DNA from: Henckelia pumila
Lineage: Eukaryota > Streptophyta > Magnoliopsida > Lamiales > Gesneriaceae
Length of the DNA: 64,000 nt
NCBI RefSeq assembly: GCF_033568475.1
Contig: NC_133122.1
Span: forward strand, 138,577,402-138,641,401
Reading direction: 5' to 3'
Both the position numbers and the translations under genes were made by a program. The number at the start of each line of letters is the position of its first letter. Within the stretch, counting starts at the first letter, position 1. Below are positions 44,745 to 55,306 of the stretch, in pieces. The notes below the pieces were generated by a model. It made no database searches. It was not told where the DNA came from and saw only the letters and a program-made list of their open reading frames with translations.

Positions 44745-45740
44745 CAAATCATATGAAAACTTTAAGGATGCTATGCTGTGTGGAAGAGATCAATCTATCT
44801 CTTTGGAAGAAGTTCAATCAGCTATTCAATCAAAGGAGTTGCAAAGGAAGATTCAACTCACTGGAATGTCTCTTGGAGAAGGACTTAATGTGAGGGGCAG
44901 AGCAGAAAAGAGGGTTCAAAGAACAGTTAAGTCCAGGCCTAGATCAAAGAGTAAAACCAGATACAAATGCTTTACTTGTCACAAGGAGAGACATTTTAAA
45001 AGGGACTGTCCAGAAAAAAAGAAAATGGTGTTTGAAAGACAAGATGATAATGGGGAAGTGGCTCTGGCATCCGATGAGTATGATACAGCAGAAGCACTTG
45101 TAGTGGCAGAAAATGATATGAAGAATGCTTGGATACTAGATTCAGGTTGTACTTACCACATGTGTCCAGTAAAGTCGTGGTTTGAACAATTAACAAAAAC
45201 AGATCAGGGTATGGTATTACTAGGGAATGATAAGTCTTGTAAGGTCAAGGGAATTGGAACTATTAGGTTACAAATGCATTATGGGATGAACAGATTGTTC
45301 AAGGATGTTAGATTTGTACCAGAGCTAAAGAGAAACTTAATCTCTTTAGGTACACTGGAATCAAATGGATACTCTTTCAAATCTGAAGCTGGAATGATGA
45401 AAGTTTCCAAGGGTTCGATGGTAGTTATGAAAGGGAAGAGGGTGAACTCTTTGTATGTCTTACAAGCAAAAACAGTAATAGGAGGATCAGTCATAGTTCA
45501 TGAAGCTCAAGACAAGTCAAGTCTTTGGCATATGAGACTTGGTCACTTGAGTGAAAAAAGCATGATGGAACTATCTAAAAGAGAACTTCTTTGTTGGGAT
45601 AAGATTCAAGGACTTGAACTCTGTGATTATTGCATTTTAGGGAAGGCAAAGAGAGTTAAGTTTGGTCAAGGCAAACACACTGCCTCCAAACCTTTAAAGT
45701 ACATCCATTCGGATCTGTGGGGTCCCTCAAAAACCTACAC
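44745..45740 (+). pseudogene. Ty1-C gag C-terminus, protease and integrase N-terminus
   Basis: An open frame from the deletion joint (LPKSYENFKDAML) through a zinc knuckle (CFTCHKERHFKRDC), the aspartic protease (LDSGCTYHMCP) and the pre-integrase region (SLWHMRLGHLSEKSM, then CDYC) to DLWGPSKTYT, where Ty3-D is inserted. No stop in this stretch. Confidence 0.85.
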
Positions 45741-45865
45741 TGTGAGACCTCGATTCTAAACATTTAAATAAGGAGTAAACAACCAAGATCTAATAGCTAG
45801 AAGAAAGGAAGGAAAGAGAACCAAACAAACAAAATTTTTTTTTTTTTTTTTAAACTTGGAGGGCC

Positions 45866-45980
45866 GCGCTCGGGCGGCCATAAATAGCCGCGCGAGCGCG
45901 CCCCTGGGCAGAAACATTGCCCAGCTCCCGGATGGGGGTATGCTCGGGCTGCCATAAATAGCAGCTCGGGCGCCCCCCCC
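45866..45980 (-). other. Three GC-rich hairpins in Ty3-D LTR, two with a CATAAATA loop
   Basis: Hairpin a: GCGCTCG/CGAGCGC outside GCGGC/GCCGC with one G-G mismatch, loop CATAAATA (45866-45899). Hairpin b: CTGGGCA/TGCCCAG, loop GAAACAT (45904-45924). Hairpin c: GCTGC/GCAGC, loop CATAAATA (near 45949-45966). The same set is in the right LTR (about 52857-52975), 130-250 nt before the primer site, so it would lie in the RNA leader. Confidence 0.6.
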
Positions 45981-47613
45981 TGCAGAAGAATAAAACAGCA
46001 GAAAACATGCTGGCCACTCCGATAACACCCAATCCGATGCAATCCAAATCAACACATTCATTAAAATAGCAGTTCCTTCGATTAGTACATGAAGTTCTAG
46101 AGTTTAACAACTACTCCAAACTATAACATGTCATGATAACAACACGGCAAAGCTTGCATGTCAATACAACATAATAACGAAGTTCGATATCTAAACATGT
46201 TCTAACGACGCTAGGTAGACATGCTGACACGACTTCTAAACCGAGTCTCACTGCTACAACTTTCCCTCGGAGCTAACCATGCCTCTTCTGACTGGATCCT
46301 GCCCCACCTGTTGCCAAGCACACAAACAAAACAAAGCAACAGCCGGATAACCGGTGAAAACGACATTCCCAGTAAAAGCAACATATCAAGCAATATAACG
46401 ATAAACATGCTTTCAATTCAAGAACGAAATCAAAGCAACGTAATGAAATGCATGTCTTTAAACCGGGATATCAAATGTGATAAACGAGGGATTGCTGCTG
46501 TGCTTTTGGGATCCCGAGGATGAGATCACGTAACAACTCACCGACTCTCCCAATTGAGGTGGTGCCACGTATCCCACTCCTCTAGACTTTGGGCAACCAT
46601 AATGAGTATGCTAGCACTAGGCGAAATACTACAACCTAGGCCACTCAATCATAGTTCCCAAACGTCTAAACAAAAAGGGCGGTTCTGCCCGCTGAAAACA
46701 AGATTGGCTCAAGATGAATGCATAACAGAAACATAATGCATAAGCCATTTAACAAAAGCCAAAGAAATCAAACAAAACACAAGTTCTTCATGCTAGAACA
46801 AGTGTAGATGCAAGTATGTGATTTCAAAAGGGAAAACTCGAGAACCACAGTCTTGAGTATGCTATCCCGCTACGATGACTGCTTTTACCTTTCAATGCAG
46901 TAGTTCCAACTTCAGGAAAGCTACAACAAAAGATTGTATCAACAACTATACAATCTAAACAACAACTACGGATCAAGGTAAATCTCATTACCGATCTTCG
47001 TCCAACTCTGAAACGATCAATCAGCTGCTAACTCAGGGCTTGACAACTCCAAACGAATCTGTTCAGATACAAGAGATTGATCAACAACAAAGACCAACTT
47101 ACAAGCCAAGTTCAACAACTCAAAAACGGTTCGAAACCCTCAAAACTCAAACCGACGGCATAACGGCTATAAACTGAACAAACCGGAAACGCAGACAGCA
47201 GTTCAATACTGATATCAACTCAATTCAATGCTAAAACCACAACAACAAGACAAACCCAACAAATCTCAAAACCCACATTTTCGAATAATACTTCCAAAAA
47301 TCATAACAATTCCGAACGTTGCTCTATTTCAAAACCGACAGATAATAAACGATCATAACTCGGTAGAGAACAACATACTCGAATATAGAACGATTCTAAC
47401 AACATCCAAAAACTAGAATGTGCCGGATCAAAGAAGAACTTACGATAAAATAGAGCTCTCACTGCAGTGATCGATAATCTGCCTTCAGAAATAAATTCCA
47501 ACGGCCGGATCGAGCTCGGGCTGAAATCTAGGAGCTTGGAGAAAGCTTGGGGCGTTTCAATGGAGGGGAGGCGGCTAAGGGAAGGTGATGAATGAATAAT
47601 ACAAGACATTTCC

Positions 47614-47624
47614 CTTATAAATAT
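47614..47624 (-). promoter_or_regulatory. TATA box in Ty3-D LTR
   Basis: Minus strand ATATTTATAAG. The same sequence is at 54610-54620 in the 5' LTR, about 150 bp from the LTR end. It implies a short U3 and a long R-U5. Confidence 0.55.
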
Positions 47625-47769
47625 CTAATAAAACCCATATTTGCGTTTTAGTCCCTGAAAAATCCAAAATTTGCAAAAAGGACCCTGATCAAAATCAAAC
47701 CGGCTCGAGAACTCTGTAATCTCTGATTAACTCAAATAAACTCATTTAAGATAAAAACGGGGCGTTACA

Positions 47770-47785
47770 ATTCTCCCCCACTAAG
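47770..47785 (-). other. Polypurine tract of Ty3-D
   Basis: The minus strand reads AGTGGGGGAGAAT right before the LTR end TGTAACGCCCC. Confidence 0.8.
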
Positions 47786-47867
47786 AAGAGATTTCGTCCT
47801 CGAAATCAAAGAGAACCACAACTCATAAGATTGAATAAAGAACTAAAGACAGTAAGAAGAACTCACG

Positions 47868-49790
47868 TCATCCGAATAACTCTGGAAAACGCTGTCTCAT
47901 GCTAGACTCTGTCTCCCAAGTTGCTTCCTCGATGCCGTGACGGCTCCACTGCACTTTCACCAACGGAATCAACTTGGTTCTGAGTTGCTTTTCTTTCCGA
48001 TCAAGGATCTGAATCGATCGCTCAAAGTAGCTCAGAGTCTCGTCTAACTCGGCTTCGTCAGGCTGCAGAACATGAGAAGGATCTGGATGATACTTTCGCA
48101 GCATAGAGACGTGAAAAATGTCGTGAATACCAGATAAAGACGGAGGAAGTGCAAGTCTGTAGGCAAGATCGCCTATCTTCTCGAGAATCTCGTACGGCCC
48201 GATGAATCTCGTAGATAACTTCCCTCTCTTACCGAATCTGACGGTGCCTCTGAACGCAGAAATCTTAAGGAAAACACGGTCTCCCTGCTCAAAACTCAGA
48301 GGTCGACGTCTGACATTCGCATACTTTGCCTGTCTATCTTGAGCTGACTTTATTCTGGTCTGAATGATCTTAACCCGCTCTACCATATCTCTAAGCATAT
48401 CCGGTCCCAAATCTGGTGACTCGGACAAATCATCCCAAAACAACGGAGATCGGCATTTCTTACCATACAATGCCTCAAAAGGCACCATACCGATACTTGC
48501 TTGGAAGCTGTTGTTGTAAGAAAACTCGACAAGAGGCAAAGAATCCTGCCAACTAGTGCCAAAGTCTAGCACTACCGCTCGCAGCATATCCTCTAACATC
48601 TGGATAGTCCGCTCTGACTGTCCATCGGTCTGAGGATGATAAGCTGTACTCAGATGCAATCGAGTACCAAGTGCCCCCTGAAGACTGTGCCAAAAGTGAT
48701 AAGTGAATCTAGGATCTCTGTCTGAAACGATCGACTTCGGCACACCATGCAATCTCACAACATTGCTAACATACAACTCAGCCATCTGATCATGACGATA
48801 CGTCATCCTGTACGGAATAAAACACGCAGACTTCGTCAATCGGTCGATCACTACCCAAATGGCATCGCATCCTCGAACGGATCGTGGTAGCTTCGTGACG
48901 AAATCCATAGAAATGTGATCCCATTTCCATTCAGGAACAGATAAGCTGTGCAATAGTCCGCCTGGTCGCTTCCGCTCTGCTTTCACTTGCTGACAGTTCA
49001 AACACCGAGATACAAACCTCGCAACATCGCCCTTCATTCTCTTCCACCAGAACTGACTCTTCAGATCGTTGTACATCTTACGACCTCCAGGATGAACACT
49101 GAACCGACTGCAATGAGCCTCTCGGAGAATACGCTGTCTCAACTCCGAAATATCAGGCACAACAATACGGTTATTCACGAACAAGAAGTCATCTCTAACC
49201 TGGAATTCTGACTGATGCCCAGATCTGACTTTCTCTACTGAAACCTGAATGCTCGGCTCAGACTTCTGTGCTTCTCTGATTGCAATAAACAACTCTGGTT
49301 TGGCTTGAATAGCAAACACTCTGATAGTCTCCCTATCTGTTTCAAACTCTAAACCAGAAGTGCAACAATTATCGATCAACTGAGAAACACCAATAGTAGA
49401 AAGAGATAAAGAACAAAGCTTTCGGCTCAACGCATCTGCAACTGCATTCGACTTCCCCGGATAATACTTGATCTCACAGTCGAAATCTTTCAATAGATCT
49501 AACCACCTTCTCTGTCTCATATTCAGCTCTGCCTGAGAAAACAAGTACTTAAGACTCTTATGATCAGAAAAGATCTCGAAGGACTCACCATAAAGATAGT
49601 GACGCCAGATCTTCAAAGCAAAGACGATCGCAGCTAGTTCAAGATCATGAATCGGATAACGAGTCTCGTGCGGTTTTAGCTGCCTCGATGCATACGCCAC
49701 CACATGCTTATGCTGCATAAGAACACAACCCAAGCCTCGGTTAGAAGCATCACAATAGACTGTGAAACCTCCAGTACCCTCGGAATAGAA
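47868..49790 (-). CDS. Ty3-D Pol, RNase H and integrase part
   Basis: A 621-residue open frame (47868-49733; homology in this frame reaches about 49780). RNase [21 protein letters not shown] and [19 protein letters not shown]. Integrase zinc region: [11 protein letters not shown] and [14 protein letters not shown]. Catalytic core: HISMDF, then [14 protein letters not shown] and [12 protein letters not shown] with the D-D-E residues in place. C-terminal domain: [20 protein letters not shown], then GIEEATWE, chromodomain-like. A single-base loss near 49781 separates it from the RT frame. Integrase itself looks intact. Confidence 0.9.
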   Translation of the reverse strand, partial: FYSEGTGGFTVYCDASNRGLGCVLMQHKHVVAYASRQLKPHETRYPIHDLELAAIVFALKIWRHYLYGESFEIFSDHKSLKYLFSQAELNMRQRRWLDLLKDFDCEIKYYPGKSNAVADALSRKLCSLSLSTIGVSQLIDNCCTSGLEFETDRETIRVFAIQAKPELFIAIREAQKSEPSIQVSVEKVRSGHQSEFQVRDDFLFVNNRIVVPDISELRQRILREAHCSRFSVHPGGRKMYNDLKSQFWWKRMKGDVARFVSRCLNCQQVKAERKRPGGLLHSLSVPEWKWDHISMDFVTKLPRSVRGCDAIWVVIDRLTKSACFIPYRMTYRHDQMAELYVSNVVRLHGVPKSIVSDRDPRFTYHFWHSLQGALGTRLHLSTAYHPQTDGQSERTIQMLEDMLRAVVLDFGTSWQDSLPLVEFSYNNSFQASIGMVPFEALYGKKCRSPLFWDDLSESPDLGPDMLRDMVERVKIIQTRIKSAQDRQAKYANVRRRPLSFEQGDRVFLKISAFRGTVRFGKRGKLSTRFIGPYEILEKIGDLAYRLALPPSLSGIHDIFHVSMLRKYHPDPSHVLQPDEAELDETLSYFERSIQILDRKEKQLRTKLIPLVKVQWSRHGIEEATWETESSMRQRFPELFG

Positions 49791-51769
49791 AGAATTGGAG
49801 CACTGGTCAGTCTCCTCTTCAGATCAACGAAGCTAGCCTCACAATCTGGAGTCCAAACAAAAGGCGCATTCTTCTGAGTCAGCTGGGTAATTGGCTTGGC
49901 AATAGACGAGAAACCCTCGATGAAACGACGGTAATAACCAGCTAAACCCATGAAACTCCAGATCTCAGGTACTGATGTCGGTCTAGGCCAATTCATAGCC
50001 GCTTCGATCTTGCTGGGATCGACAGAAATCCCATCTTCAGAAATAATATGACCGAGAAAGACAACTCGATCTAACCAAAACTCACACTTAGACAGCTTGG
50101 CAAACAACTGCTCAACTCGCAAAATCTGCAGTACGGTCCTCAAGTGCTCTGCATGGTCAGTACGGTTCTTCGAGTAGATAAGAATATCATTGATGAAAAT
50201 AATGACAAACTCATCTAAATAACGCTGAAAGATACGGTTCATCAAACCCATAAAAACCGCTGGAGCGTTAGTCAATCCGAACGGCATGACTATAAACTCA
50301 AAGTGACCATACCTCGTCCTGAATGCTGTCTTAGGAACGTCTTCCTCTCGCACTCTCAACTGGTGATAACCTGACCTCAGATCAATCTTAGAGTAGACAG
50401 AAGAACCCTGCAGTTGATCAAACAAGTCATCTATTCTGGGTAAAGGATACCTGTTTTTAACTGTAGCCTGATTCAATTGACGGTAGTCGATACAGAGCCG
50501 CATAGAACCATCCTTCTTCCGAACGAATAGAACAGGAGCACCCCAAGGCGATACACTAGGTCTGATGTATCCCTTGGCAATCAAATCCTCAAGTTGCTCC
50601 TTCAACTCTCTCAATTCAACAAGTGTCATACGATAAGGAGCTTTCGAAATAGGTTGAGTACCTGGAACTAAGTCAATGCTGAATTCGATTTCTCGAATAG
50701 GTGGCAAACCAGGAACATCTTCCGGGAACACATCTGCAAAATCTCTAACCACTGGTATATCGACCAAAGCTGGGCTAGATTTCAGTACATCAATGGCATA
50801 CACCAAAAATCCTTCTGCACCTTTCTGTAGCAAACGAGTCATAGATAACACTGAAATCAAAGAAATTCTAGATCGAGAACCCTTACCAAAGAATTTCCAC
50901 TCGTCTGCCATTTCAGGTCTGAACCTGACAATTTTCTGAAAACAATCGACTGTCGCCCTGTACTTGGTTAAAGCATCTATCCCGACAATACAATAAAAAT
51001 CTGACAGTCCAAGTACAATACAATCGAATTCTAACAAATTTCCTTCAAAACACAGTTCACAGTTCCTGACTAGTCTGACAGAAACAATTCCTCCACCCAA
51101 AGGTGAAGTAACAGCTACTACTGTAGGCAACAATTCAGTTGGCAAAGCATGCAATAACACAAATTTCTCAGAGATAAAGGAATGGGAAGCACCCGTATCT
51201 ATCAATACATGAGCAGAATAACCGAAAATCGAATAGTTACCTGCTATGACATCGTCAGGCACTGCCTGAGCCTGATCCTCTGTCAATGAAAAGACTCGTG
51301 CTTGCTGTCTCGGAGGCTGATTTGCACTAGAGTTACCTCCTTGTCGGTTCTGCTGCTGAGGCTGGAAAGAGTGCACTGCAGAAGACTGCCTCTCAGACTG
51401 AGCTGCAGGTCTAGACGAACTCCCACTCTGAGCTCTATCTCTGTTACGTTGAGGGCACACTTTAGAGAAGTGTCCCGGTTGCTGACAGGTGTTACAATTA
51501 CCAAAGACTCCCACACACTGATCCGATGAGTGTCTTCCTCCACACTTGCTGCAGTACAAAGATGAGGACCCAGAACTCGGTCCTGAACCGAATTGCTTCG
51601 AACCACTGGAACTGGAAGAACTGTTTCCTTGCCTCTTAAACTGCTTACCTCTTGCTTTGTACTGATCCTTTCTGTTTCCCCCACTGCTACCACCTTCAAA
51701 CCTCTGCTGCTGGTTCTGATGTTGAGGTGGCTGGTTCTGGTACTGAGATGGTTGGTTCTGATACTGCCT
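49782..51769 (-). pseudogene. Ty3-D Pol, zinc knuckle, protease and reverse transcriptase part
   Basis: An open frame upstream of the shift, entered from gag. Zinc knuckle [14 protein letters not shown]. Protease [49 protein letters not shown] and [12 protein letters not shown]. The active site reads FINDILIYS where FIDDILIYS is expected, so the first of the two metal-binding Asp residues is Asn (one G-to-A type change). That alone should abolish polymerase activity. Confidence 0.9.
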
Positions 51770-52432
51770 CTACTGCTGAGGTGCCCCCTGATTACCTCTT
51801 TGCCTCCACAAGCCTGCTTCTGCTCCCTTTGCGTAATTCATGGCATCCGCAAAGTTGCTAGGCCTGTTGGTGTTAACCAACGTGAAGACATCGGGGTTCA
51901 ACCCGTTGATGAACTGATCTGCCTTAGCTTCTTCATCTCCGGCAATTAGCGGTGCAAAACGCAACAGAATATCGAACTTAGCCACGTACTCTTCAATGTT
52001 CAGATTCCCTTGCTTCAGATTTGCAAACTCTGCTCCCTTATCCTTACGATACGAGATAGGGAAAAATCGCTTATAAAACTCAGATTTAAAAAGAGTCCAA
52101 GTAAACTCTGTACCTCTACTCTCAATTGCTTTCTTTGTCATGATCCACCAGCTTTTAGCACCACCACGCAGCTGATGAATTACTAACCTGATTCGGCGGT
52201 CATCTGTGTAGTCAATGGAATCGAACAACTGATCCATATCATCCAACCAACTCTCACAGTCAACTGGATTTTCTGAACCCATCAACAATGGCGGATTGAA
52301 CGACTGAAACCTCTTCAGCAAGGTTTCCATAGGAGTCGCTGAAGCATCCAACTGATCAACTTCAGTGCTAGCTTGCTCAGTCGCAGGGATAACTGGCGGT
52401 GTGTTTCTGTTTATCGCTCGACGAGGACCCAT
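51770..52432 (-). CDS. Ty3-D gag, N-terminal open part
   Basis: Start ATG 52432 (MGPRRAINRNTPP). Core: METLLKRFQSFNPPLLMG, WWIMTKKAIESRG, YRKDKGAEFANLKQGNLN and QFINGLNPDVFTLV. TAG at 51770-51772 ends it in a Gln-rich linker; the same frame then runs on through the zinc knuckle into protease. CAG to TAG is the simplest reading. It is closely similar to the Ty3-B gag. Confidence 0.85.
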   Translation of the reverse strand: MGPRRAINRNTPPVIPATEQASTEVDQLDASATPMETLLKRFQSFNPPLLMGSENPVDCESWLDDMDQLFDSIDYTDDRRIRLVIHQLRGGAKSWWIMTKKAIESRGTEFTWTLFKSEFYKRFFPISYRKDKGAEFANLKQGNLNIEEYVAKFDILLRFAPLIAGDEEAKADQFINGLNPDVFTLVNTNRPSNFADAMNYAKGAEAGLWRQRGNQGAPQQ

Positions 52433-52716
52433 CTGATAATCAAAGGTTAGGACACGAGGTACTCGATCGCTACAACCAGTGCCCTTACAACCGCTTGAAA
52501 TACCGGATACCAGCCGATAACAGGAACAGATATATCTCAAGTAGATCATGCTTTATTAATTTAAATCACAGAACCATGTAATTCAAATACTGCTCAAACA
52601 ATAAAACATGCTCACATGGAATTAAGTACGCAATAATTAATTCAAACACATGCGAGGAGTCAATGCACACAGACTCGATCTACCCCGCTCGCTCTAGTTC
52701 GACCAAGAATCTTAAT

Positions 52717-52728
52717 GCTCTGATACCA
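52717..52728 (-). other. Primer binding site of Ty3-D
   Basis: Minus strand TGGTATCAGAGC, complementary to initiator-Met tRNA, five bases from the 5' LTR. Confidence 0.9.
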
Positions 52729-52733
52729 CTTAA

Positions 52734-54765
52734 TGTGAGACCTCGATTCTAAACATCTAAATAAGGAGTAAACAACCAAGATCTAATAGCTAGAAGAAAG
52801 GAAGGAAAGAGAACCAAACAAACAAAAAAATTTTTTTTTTTTTTTAAACTTAGAGGGCCGCGCTCGGGCGGCCATAAATAGCCGCGCGAGCGCGCCCCTG
52901 GGCAGAAACATTGCCCAGCTCCCGGATGGGGGTATGCTCGGGCTGCCATAAATAGCAGCTCGGGCGCCCCCCCCCCTGCAGAAGAATAAAACAGCAGAAA
53001 ACATGCTGGCCACTCCGATAACACCCAATCCGATGCAATCCAAATCAACACATTCATTAAAATAGCAGTTCCTTCGATTAGTACATGAAGTTCTAGAGTT
53101 TAACAACTACTCCAAACTATAACATGCCATGATAACAGCACGGCAAAGCTTGCATGTCAATACAACATAATAACGAAGTTCGATATCTAAACATGTTCTA
53201 ACGACGCTAGGTAGACATGCTGACACGACTTCTAAACCGAGTCTCACTGCTACAACTTTCCCTCGGAGCTAACCATGCCTCTTCTGACTGGATCCTGCCC
53301 CACCTGTTGCCAAGCACACAAACAAAACAAAGCAACAGCCGGATAACCGGTGAGAACGATATTCCCAGTAAAAGCAACATATCAAGAAATATAACGATAA
53401 ACATGCTTTCAATTCAAGAACGAAATCAAAGCAACGTAATGAAATGCATGTCTTTTAACCGGGATATCAAATGTGATAAACGAGGGATTGCTGCTGTGCT
53501 TTTGGGATCCTGAGGATGAGATCACGTAACAACTCACCGACTCTCCCAATCGAGGTGGTGCCACGTATCCCACTCCTCTAGACTTTGGGCAACCATAATG
53601 AGTATGCTAGCACTAGGCGAAATACTACAACCTAGGCCACTCAATCATAGTTCCCAAACGTCTAAACAAAAAGGGCGGTTCTGCCCGCTGAAAACAAGAT
53701 TGGCTCAAGATGAATGCATAACAGAAACATAACGCATAAGCCATTTAACAAAAGCCAAAGAAATCAAACAAAACACAAGTTCTTCATGCTAGAACAAGTG
53801 TAGATGCAAGTATGTGATTTCAAAAGGGAAAACTCGATAACCACAGTCTCGAGTATGCTATCCCGCTACGATGACTGCTTTTACCTTTCAATGCAGTAGT
53901 TCCAACTTCAGGAAAGCTACAACAAAAGATTGTATCAACAACTATACAATCTAAACAACAACTACGGATCAAGGTAAATCTCATTACCGATCTTCGTCCA
54001 ACTCTGAAACAATCAATCAGCTGCTAACTCAGGGCTTGACAACTCCAAACGAATCTGTTCAGATACAAGAGATTGATCAACAACAAAGACCAACTTACAA
54101 GCCAAGTTCAACAACTCAAAAACGGTTCAAAACCCTCAAAACTCAAACCGACGGCATAACGGCTATAAACTGAACAAATCGGCAACGCAGACAGTAGTTC
54201 AATACTGATATCAACTCAATTCAATGCTAAAACCACAACAACAAGACAAACCCAACAAATCTCAAAACCCACATTTTCGAATAATACTTCCAAAAATCAT
54301 AACAATTCCGAACGTCGCTCTATTTCAAAACCGACAGATAATAAACGATCATAACTCGGTAGAGAACAACATACTCGAATATAGAACGATTCTAACAACA
54401 TCCAAAAACTAGAATGTGCCGTATCGAAGAAGAACTTACGATAAAACAGAGCTCTCACTGCAGTGATCGATAATCTGCCTTCAGAAATAAATTCCAACGG
54501 CCGGATCGAGCTCGGGCTGAAATCTAGGAGCTTGGAGAAAGCTTGGGGCGTTTCAATGGAGGGGAGGCGGCTAAGGGAAGGTGATGAATGAATAATACAA
54601 GACATTTCCCTTATAAATATCTAATAAAACCCATATTTGCGTTTAGTCCCTGAAAAATCCAAAATTTGAAAAAAGGACCCTGATCAAAATCAAACCGGCT
54701 CGAGAACTCTGTAATCACTGATTAACTCAAATAAACTCATTTAAGATAAAAAACGGGGCGTTACA
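52734..54765 (-). repeat. 5' LTR of Ty3-D
   Basis: 2032 bp, about 1.2-1.4% different from the left LTR by rough visual count. This suggests a fairly recent insertion, later than Ty1-C. Confidence 0.95.
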
Positions 54766-55306
54766 TACACTCATGGAGGTAGCCGATATTTTATGTCAAT
54801 CATTGATGATTACTCAAAAATGGTTTGGACTTACCTCCTTAAAACTAAGGATGAGGCTTCTGGAAAATTCAAGGAATGGATTGAAATGGCAGAAAACAAA
54901 TCAGGACATAAAGTCAAGTTCCTAAGGACAAATAATGGTTTGGTGTTCTTATCCAAGGAATTCAAAGATCTGTGTTCACAAAGGGGAATATCAAGACACT
55001 TCACAGTTCCTTACACACCCCAGCAAAATGGAGTGGCAGAAAGGATGAATCGTACACTATTGGAAAGGGTACGGTGCTTAATCTTGAATGCAGGTCTCCC
55101 TAAGACTTTCTGGGGTGAAGCTCTAGACACTGCAACATATCTGATAAATATGAGTCCCTCCAGTAGTTTAAACTTCAAAACACCTCTTGAACTTTGGAAG
55201 GGAACAGCAGCCAACTATGCCAATCTAAGAATATTTGGTTGTCTACCATATGCACACATAAAGCAATCTAAGAATATTTGGTTGTCTACCATATGCACAC
55301 ATAAAG
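54766..55306 (+). pseudogene. Ty1-C integrase core, with 43-bp tandem duplication
   Basis: It resumes after Ty3-D with IIDDYSKMVWTYLL, then VPYTPQQNGVAERMNRT and the copia integrase tail (FKTPLELWKG). The 43-bp unit starting CAATCTAAGAATATTTGG occurs at 55221 and again at 55264. Because 43 is not a multiple of three, it shifts the frame. Confidence 0.85.

Larger units (their letters stand above)
45741..47769 (-). repeat. 3' LTR of Ty3-D
   Basis: It begins TGTGAGACC and ends GGGGCGTTACA. It holds a T-run, a set of GC-rich hairpins (45866-45980) and the TATA box (47614-47624). Small open frames such as 45756-46061 and 47301-47609 occur in both LTRs because the LTR is duplicated. Confidence 0.95.
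45741..54765 (-). mobile_element. Ty3-D: nearly complete Tekay/Del-like Ty3 retrotransposon
   Basis: LTRs 45741-47769 and 52734-54765 differ at roughly two dozen places by eye. Exact TSD TACAC at 45736-45740 and 54766-54770. Primer site TGGTATCAGAGC and a polypurine tract are in place on the minus strand. Gag, protease, RT, RNase H, integrase and a chromodomain-like tail are all there. Lesions: a TAG inside gag, a one-base loss before RNase H, and a changed RT active site. It is inserted in the Ty1-C integrase. Confidence 0.95.

Noticed and set aside
45756-46110. Several frames with GYLWPPERGP-like text, repeated at 52749-53106
   Set aside because: They lie in the Ty3-D LTRs, overlap each other, and reflect the GC-rich hairpins.
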